This document shows positions 22,189 through 24,612 of a stretch of 24,612 nt of DNA, piece after piece. The notes under the pieces are model-generated. The model was not told where the DNA came from. It saw nothing but the letters and a program-made list of their open reading frames with translations, and ran no database searches. Each line of letters starts with the position of its first letter. Position 1 is the first letter of the stretch. The position numbers and the translations under genes are program-made. Location of the stretch: positions 1-24,612 of the forward strand of contig JAJYEK010000045.1 of assembly GCA_021785795.1 (NCBI GenBank), in the 5' to 3' direction. Source of the DNA: Pseudomonadota bacterium (GTDB lineage Bacteria; Pseudomonadota; Gammaproteobacteria; Acidiferrobacterales; UBA6901).

Positions 22189-24612
22189 AATCGACCTTCC
22201 GCGACTTTGCCGTGGCGCACCCTCTCGCCCGCAAGCTCTGGCTTTTGCTCACGGCCATTTTCCTCGTCACCTACGCGAGCATGTCCGCCGTGAGGCTGTA
22301 CAACGTCAGCGCGCATTGGCAGACGTCCGTTGAAAAAGGGCTTTCGGTGCTGGCGGCGGATCGGTTTGACGTCATCAGGAGGGAGTTTTCCTATCAGGCC
22401 ACCAATGTCCGTGCCTGGGCGAAGCTCGATGTCATGAACGATCTCGTGTCCGACGATGTAGACAAGCGCATCACGGAGGCTTTGATACAGATGAAAGGCC
22501 AGTACCGGTTGCCCGGAGACGTGTATGCATTTAATGCCGCCGGCAAGCTCGTGGCTTCGAGCGCTGCGCGCTGGACTTTTGGCAGCCGCATGCCGCCGAT
22601 CTGGCGGGCGGCGATCCGAAAGCGCACCGGATTTGTCGATACGCGCAACCCCTACGGTGGGGGCGGTATTCTGGCGTTCACAGCCCCTGTGTACGCGGCG
22701 TTCGCGCCCCGGCAGGCCATCGGCTTCCTAGTGCTCACCTATCCGTGGAGCACGGTGACCTCATTGCTTTCTCGGGGCGGCGGGCGTTTGGTAGTATTGG
22801 ATCGGGACCGCGGCGACCAGTTGCTTTACAACGGCATTGGCGGGCATCTTTCTGCTGCGATCCTGAATGAGCTGCGCGCCGGCAGGACCAGGATCCATAC
22901 CCCGGACGGCGCGTACTGGGCCGCCTATGCGAAGGGGCCCGTCGCCGCCGCAGCCGGCGCCAATTCCACTCCGGAGCGTCCAACATGGATCATCGCGGCC
23001 GTAGAGCCGACCGGCGAGGTGTTCGGGCCGCTTAAGGTTGTCTGGCGGCGGCTCGTGCTCTGGGTGTTCCTGCTCGGCGTGCCTATGAGCCTGCTGCTCC
23101 TGTGGGTGTCACGCCGGGTGATTCGCCCGATCAGCGAATTGACCTCCGTCGCCCTCGATATCAGCGATTCGCCCGATCAATCCCGGCGCATCGCGGTGAC
23201 GACTCGCGATGAGATCGGTGCGTTGCAGGGGGCCTTCAACCGCATGACGACCCGCTTGCAGCGAACCTTGGAAGAGCGGACGAAAGCAGTCAAGGCGCTG
23301 GAGGAGCTCAATGCGACGCTCGAAGCGATGGCCATGACCGACAGTCTCACCGGATTGTTCAACCGGCGCGCGGCGGAGATGAGGTTCGTTGAGGAAGTTG
23401 CCCGCGCGAAACGGAACGATGGGGTTTTTTCGGTTGCCGTCTGCGATCTCGACAATTTCAAGCTGGTCAACGATTATTTCGGCCACCCGATCGGCGACCG
23501 GGTATTGCAGCATGTGGCGGATATTCTGCGGCGTACGGTTCGCCCCGAGGACTGGGTCGCGCGCTGGGGCGGTGAGGAGTTCATCCTTTTTCTGGATCGG
23601 GCGGACGGAGAGGGCGCCCTCATCGCCGCCACGCGCGTGCGGGATGCCATCAAGTCACAGCCTTTGAAAGCGGATCAGGCCACCATACCCATCACGGCAA
23701 GCTTCGGAATCGGTGTATGGGAAAGCGGCGATGAAGGCATCGCGCGCGTTCTGTCGGACGCCGATGAGCGTCTATACGAGGCCAAGAAAAAAGGGCGTGA
23801 CCGCATTGTTGCGCCCAAGTCGGCAGACCAATGTGTTCTGAAGAGGGCAGCAGAATTGCAGGTGGCCCTGGATGAGGGCCGCCTCGTACCGGCTTATCAG
23901 GTGATGGTGGATCTGGCCACGAATGAAGTCGTCGCGAACGAGGCGCTGGCGCGAATCCGCATGGACGATGGCACGGTTCTGCCCGCCGCGCAGTTCATCG
24001 AGGCGGCCGAGGACATCCACTTGATTCATCTGGTGGACGACTCGATCTCCCGGCAGGCTATGCTTCGCTGCTCCGAGATGCTGCGGAGCGCCGCGGTATC
24101 GCCCGGGTTCGCACATTTCATCAATCTCTCCCCCAATTTTCTGTCGCGTCCGGAGCTGGTGGATTCTCTGCTGCGCGACGCGAGGATGTTCTGCGCAGAC
24201 TGCAATGGGGATTTCGGTGCGCACAAGCCGATCGTGTTCGAAATCACGGAGCGTCAAGCCCTGGTCGATTTCGACGACCTGCGCAGACGATTGCAGCCGC
24301 TGCTGGATTTCGGTTTCAGGGTGGCGCTAGATGACTTCGGCAGCGGTTATTCTTCGTTTTTGTATCTCGCCGAGCTGCCGGTGCATTTCATCAAAATCGA
24401 GGGACGTATGGTGCGGGGCATACGCCGCAATGCAGCAATGCTGCATATCGTTGAAAGTATCGTGGCGCTGGCGCGGCCTTTGGGAATCACCACGATCGCC
24501 GAATGCGTGGAGGATGGCGACACGGCCGCCCTGCTGCGCGATCTCGGCGTTGATTGGGGCCAGGGCTATTACTTCGGCCGCCCGGCGCTGGAGCCGCCGT
24601 CCGAAGCCGCAC
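22185..24612 (+). CDS. Membrane GGDEF-EAL cyclic-di-GMP enzyme (3' end outside window)
   Basis: The frame is open from ATG 22185 to the window end (809 codons, no stop), so the C-terminus is missing. Spans at about 17-37 and 288-308 bracket a periplasmic sensor of about 250 residues (dCache/sCache-like, with DVYAFNAAGKLVASS and GILAFTAPVY). A HAMP-type segment (308-360, RRVIRPISELTSVALDIS) and a helical linker follow. The GGDEF domain has WGGEEF (461-466) and an inhibitory site RPED (453-456), so synthesis with feedback looks possible. The EAL domain keeps NEAL (585-588), N647, E686, DDFG (716-719), K737, E773 and Q793; the KID position reads KIE. Both activities appear intact. It is coupled to a periplasmic binding protein. 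Confidence 0.9.
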   Translation, partial: MKSTFRDFAVAHPLARKLWLLLTAIFLVTYASMSAVRLYNVSAHWQTSVEKGLSVLAADRFDVIRREFSYQATNVRAWAKLDVMNDLVSDDVDKRITEALIQMKGQYRLPGDVYAFNAAGKLVASSAARWTFGSRMPPIWRAAIRKRTGFVDTRNPYGGGGILAFTAPVYAAFAPRQAIGFLVLTYPWSTVTSLLSRGGGRLVVLDRDRGDQLLYNGIGGHLSAAILNELRAGRTRIHTPDGAYWAAYAKGPVAAAAGANSTPERPTWIIAAVEPTGEVFGPLKVVWRRLVLWVFLLGVPMSLLLLWVSRRVIRPISELTSVALDISDSPDQSRRIAVTTRDEIGALQGAFNRMTTRLQRTLEERTKAVKALEELNATLEAMAMTDSLTGLFNRRAAEMRFVEEVARAKRNDGVFSVAVCDLDNFKLVNDYFGHPIGDRVLQHVADILRRTVRPEDWVARWGGEEFILFLDRADGEGALIAATRVRDAIKSQPLKADQATIPITASFGIGVWESGDEGIARVLSDADERLYEAKKKGRDRIVAPKSADQCVLKRAAELQVALDEGRLVPAYQVMVDLATNEVVANEALARIRMDDGTVLPAAQFIEAAEDIHLIHLVDDSISRQAMLRCSEMLRSAAVSPGFAHFINLSPNFLSRPELVDSLLRDARMFCADCNGDFGAHKPIVFEITERQALVDFDDLRRRLQPLLDFGFRVALDDFGSGYSSFLYLAELPVHFIKIEGRMVRGIRRNAAMLHIVESIVALARPLGITTIAECVEDGDTAALLRDLGVDWGQGYYFGRPALEPPSEAA

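Overview
The window comes from a GC-rich Gram-negative bacterium. Outer-membrane porin, LpxH/PlcP-like phosphoesterase, UppP, exported rhodanese and c-type cytochrome genes fit a proteobacterium, and the gene mix (cytochrome P460, exported double rhodanese, Hsp20, orphan conjugation genes) is compatible with a chemolithotrophic gammaproteobacterium. The species cannot be fixed from the sequence alone. No rRNA, tRNA or CRISPR array was seen.

Layout. 1-615: 3' part of a RES-domain gene (ADP-ribosyltransferase-type toxin). 1117-1707: exported cytochrome P460-type haem protein. 2020-2877: undecaprenyl-diphosphatase UppP. 3565-6300: a three-gene magnesium-type operon: an NRAMP-related transporter with the DNDAGG / IGTTIAPW signature, an unlisted 57-residue single-span protein (4845-5018), and a soluble PRC-barrel/MgtE_N/CBS protein that looks like the Mg2+ sensor half of MgtE without its channel. 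A near-consensus promoter lies about 600 nt upstream, so a long untranslated leader is likely. 6580-7563 (minus): UDP-glucose 4-epimerase, convergent with that operon.

8777-12420: a lipid/glycoconjugate operon of a PlcP/LpxH-type metallophosphoesterase, a DedA membrane protein, a GT4 and a GT2 glycosyltransferase, closed by an intrinsic terminator. It resembles plcP-agt loci that replace phospholipids with glycolipids under phosphate starvation, and possible Pho-box half-sites lie upstream. 12713-16144: a compact four-gene cassette with 4-bp ATGA overlaps at every junction. It encodes two winged-helix proteins (the first Replic_Relax-like), an orphan TraD/TraG-type coupling ATPase and a small membrane protein, with no relaxase or secretion channel in view; AT-rich palindromes precede it. 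This and the Mg operon are the best candidates for an undescribed system.

16353-16853: Hsp20 chaperone. 17027-17698 (minus): Bax inhibitor-1/YccA-type membrane protein. 18263-19105 (minus): exported tandem rhodanese. 19106-20635: about 1.5 kb without an intact gene, holding a decayed IS4-type transposase C-terminus and a candidate FNR/Anr box. 20636 to the window end: an operon of an outer-membrane porin-like barrel, a small periplasmic PstS-like binding protein and a membrane GGDEF-EAL protein that is cut by the window edge. Its order suggests that a periplasmic ligand signal is passed to cyclic-di-GMP.
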